NCBI GenBank assembly: GCA_965263065.1
Contig: CBDHGH010000003.1
Span: 2,604,001 to 2,668,000 of the forward strand
DNA: 64,000 nucleotides
Reading direction: 5' to 3'
From: TK10-74A sp965263065
GTDB taxonomy: Bacteria > Chloroflexota > Dehalococcoidia > Bin125
Under the pieces are notes generated by a model that ran no database searches, was not told the DNA's origin, and was given only the letters and a program-made list of their open reading frames with translations. Numbering within the stretch: position 1 is the first letter of the stretch; every line of letters starts with the position of its first letter. The position numbers and the translations under genes are program-made. Shown one piece after another: positions 62,861-64,000 of the stretch.

Positions 62861-64000
62861 ATGAGCGACCGCAACTATTGGACCACCTTGCGACAGCGGA
62901 AGATCTCACGCCGCACCATGTTGGGAGCCAGCGCCAAAGCCGGCGTTGGTGTAGCCGGCCTCGCCCTGGTCGGCTGCGGGGACGATGACGACGATGACGG
63001 GGGCGCGGGCGACGCGGCTGCCGCCGAGGCCGCTGCCGCCGCCGGCGACTCCAGCGCCGCCGCGGCCGCGGCCGAACGCGCGGCCGCGGCCGCGGAGGAG
63101 GCTGCCGCTGCGGCGGCCGCCGCTGGGGATGCGACCGCCGCCGCGGTCGCCGAGGCTGCGGCTGCGGCGGCCACCGCCGCCGCCGAAGCGGCCCGCGAGG
63201 CCGGCGCCGACCAGGCGCAAGCCGCCGCCGACGCCGCCGCTGCGGCTGCGGCCGCCGCCGAGGACGCGGCCCAGGCGGCCCGCGAGGCCGCCGACGCCGC
63301 CACCATGGCCGACGAGGAGGATGCGCCGGCGGTAGCGGCCGCCGGCGAGATCGACACCGAGGCCACGCTGCGCATCGCGGTGGCGGGCGATCAGGGCGGC
63401 CTGGATCCGCAGCGCGCCGGCAGCCAGACCAACTACTGGAACTCGTACCAAATCTTCGACAGCGGCGTTCGTCCCCATGCCGAGACCGGGTCCGCCACGG
63501 GCAACCTCTACACGTGGGAGATCCCAGACGCGGTGACCTACGTCTTCACCATCTTGCCGGGCATTTCCTGGCACAACGGCGCCCCGCTGCTGGCGGAGGA
63601 CATCATCTTCACCCACGAGCGCGTCGGCAGCATTGCCGAGTACCACACGGGTGGCGCGACCTCGGACCACCCGGCCGGCTGGGCCAGCGCCCGCGAGCCA
63701 TACGGTGCGCAGCATTGGGCCAGCTATGAGGTGCTGGACGACCAGACGTTCGTCACCGTGACCACCGCGCCGGACGCCACCCACCTCGGATCGGCCATGC
63801 GGACCCCCCTCGTCATGTCGAAGTCGGATACGGAGACCCGCGGAGATGCGGCGGTGGACCAGTCGCCCATGGGCACGGGGAACATGCGCTTCGTCAGTCA
63901 CGCGGAGGACACCGACTTCGTGTTCACGCGCAACGAGCAGTACCACCGGGAGTGGAGCCGGGAGCCCAGCCCGGCGGCGAAGACGTCCTACAAGGACGTG
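62861..64000 (+). CDS. Tat-exported solute-binding lipoprotein, Ala-rich linker, 3' end outside window
   Basis: 380 codons are inside the window without a stop; the gene continues past 64000. ATG 62861, with AGAAAGGGGA 8 bases before. Residues 1-40 (RNYWTTLRQRKISRRTMLGA, SAKAGVGVAGLALVGC) match the paralogue at 12072-14450 almost exactly, giving a twin-arginine signal and lipobox. An acidic stretch and an Ala-rich linker (about 45-155, half as long as in the paralogue) lead to an SBP family 5 domain: LRIAVAGDQGGLDPQRAGSQ, ISWHNGAPLLAEDIIFTHER, SPMGTGNMRFVSHAEDTDF. It probably binds peptides or similar solutes. Confidence 0.88.
   Translation, partial: MSDRNYWTTLRQRKISRRTMLGASAKAGVGVAGLALVGCGDDDDDDGGAGDAAAAEAAAAAGDSSAAAAAAERAAAAAEEAAAAAAAAGDATAAAVAEAAAAAATAAAEAAREAGADQAQAAADAAAAAAAAAEDAAQAAREAADAATMADEEDAPAVAAAGEIDTEATLRIAVAGDQGGLDPQRAGSQTNYWNSYQIFDSGVRPHAETGSATGNLYTWEIPDAVTYVFTILPGISWHNGAPLLAEDIIFTHERVGSIAEYHTGGATSDHPAGWASAREPYGAQHWASYEVLDDQTFVTVTTAPDATHLGSAMRTPLVMSKSDTETRGDAAVDQSPMGTGNMRFVSHAEDTDFVFTRNEQYHREWSREPSPAAKTSYKDV

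Overview
The window is a very GC-rich bacterial chromosome segment that reads as a member of the Chloroflexota, most likely the Dehalococcoidia/SAR202 side. This is inferred from the overall look of the 16S rRNA, the twin-arginine solute-binding lipoproteins with long alanine-rich linkers, an F420-type luciferase-like oxidoreductase, a K+-type membrane pyrophosphatase, an [Fe-S] ferredoxin of the FdxA kind, and scattered rRNA genes. No phylogeny was computed. Coding density is high, most genes sit in short operons with stop/start overlaps, and GTG and TTG starts are common.

Layout. 1-6.5 kb (minus strand): start of a P1-family peptidase, an unknown gene with a zinc ribbon, mutM, a DUF6159 membrane protein, polA and a small exported protein. 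6.6-10.1 kb (plus): uvrA and a ferredoxin. 10.2-15.2 kb: glycyl-tRNA synthetase, a 39-residue membrane peptide, an alanine-rich Tat solute-binding lipoprotein flanked by two copies of a hairpin repeat, and an orphan HicB-like gene. 15.3-19.8 kb (minus): rnhB-yraN-fmdB-translin-hppA. 20.1-24.4 kb (plus): ftsH, rplU-rpmA-rpmE, DUF1385. 24.4-28.0 kb (minus): hisH-hisA-hisF-hisI and an LLM oxidoreductase. 28.1-31.1 kb (plus): ligA and a PaaG-like hydratase/isomerase. 31.3-37.0 kb (plus): the cell-elongation operon mreB-mreC-mreD-pbp2-rodA, meeting clpC and an S1-domain protein (minus) at a shared terminator.

41.5-42.6 kb is the most unusual piece: a lower-GC minus-strand cassette with a membrane protein followed by three tandem 147-bp units. 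Each unit encodes a 41-residue Pro/Lys-rich peptide with its own start region, and units 2 and 3 are fused because the stop codon of unit 2 has become CGA. I do not recognise a family for either part.

43.0-43.3 kb holds 5S rRNA and tRNA-Ala. 43.4-48.9 kb (minus) is a complete signalling operon: STAS antagonist, receiver-PP2C phosphatase, RsbW-like kinase, amino-acid-type binding lipoprotein, and HAMP histidine kinase. It joins partner switching to a two-component system. 49.2-55.8 kb: MpaB-like oxygenase, MMPL transporter, ispH, EamA transporter, and a small gene coupled to a clan AA aspartic protease. 55.9-59.9 kb: an abnormally short tRNA-Arg-like gene, a lipoprotein with four tandem Cache repeats that are almost identical in DNA, tRNA-Ile and a 16S rRNA with a leader/trailer processing stem. 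No 23S rRNA is present, so the rRNA operon is broken up. 60.1-64.0 kb: tilS, a FtsB-like protein, a histidine phosphatase, a third hairpin repeat and a second alanine-rich Tat solute-binding lipoprotein that runs off the end.
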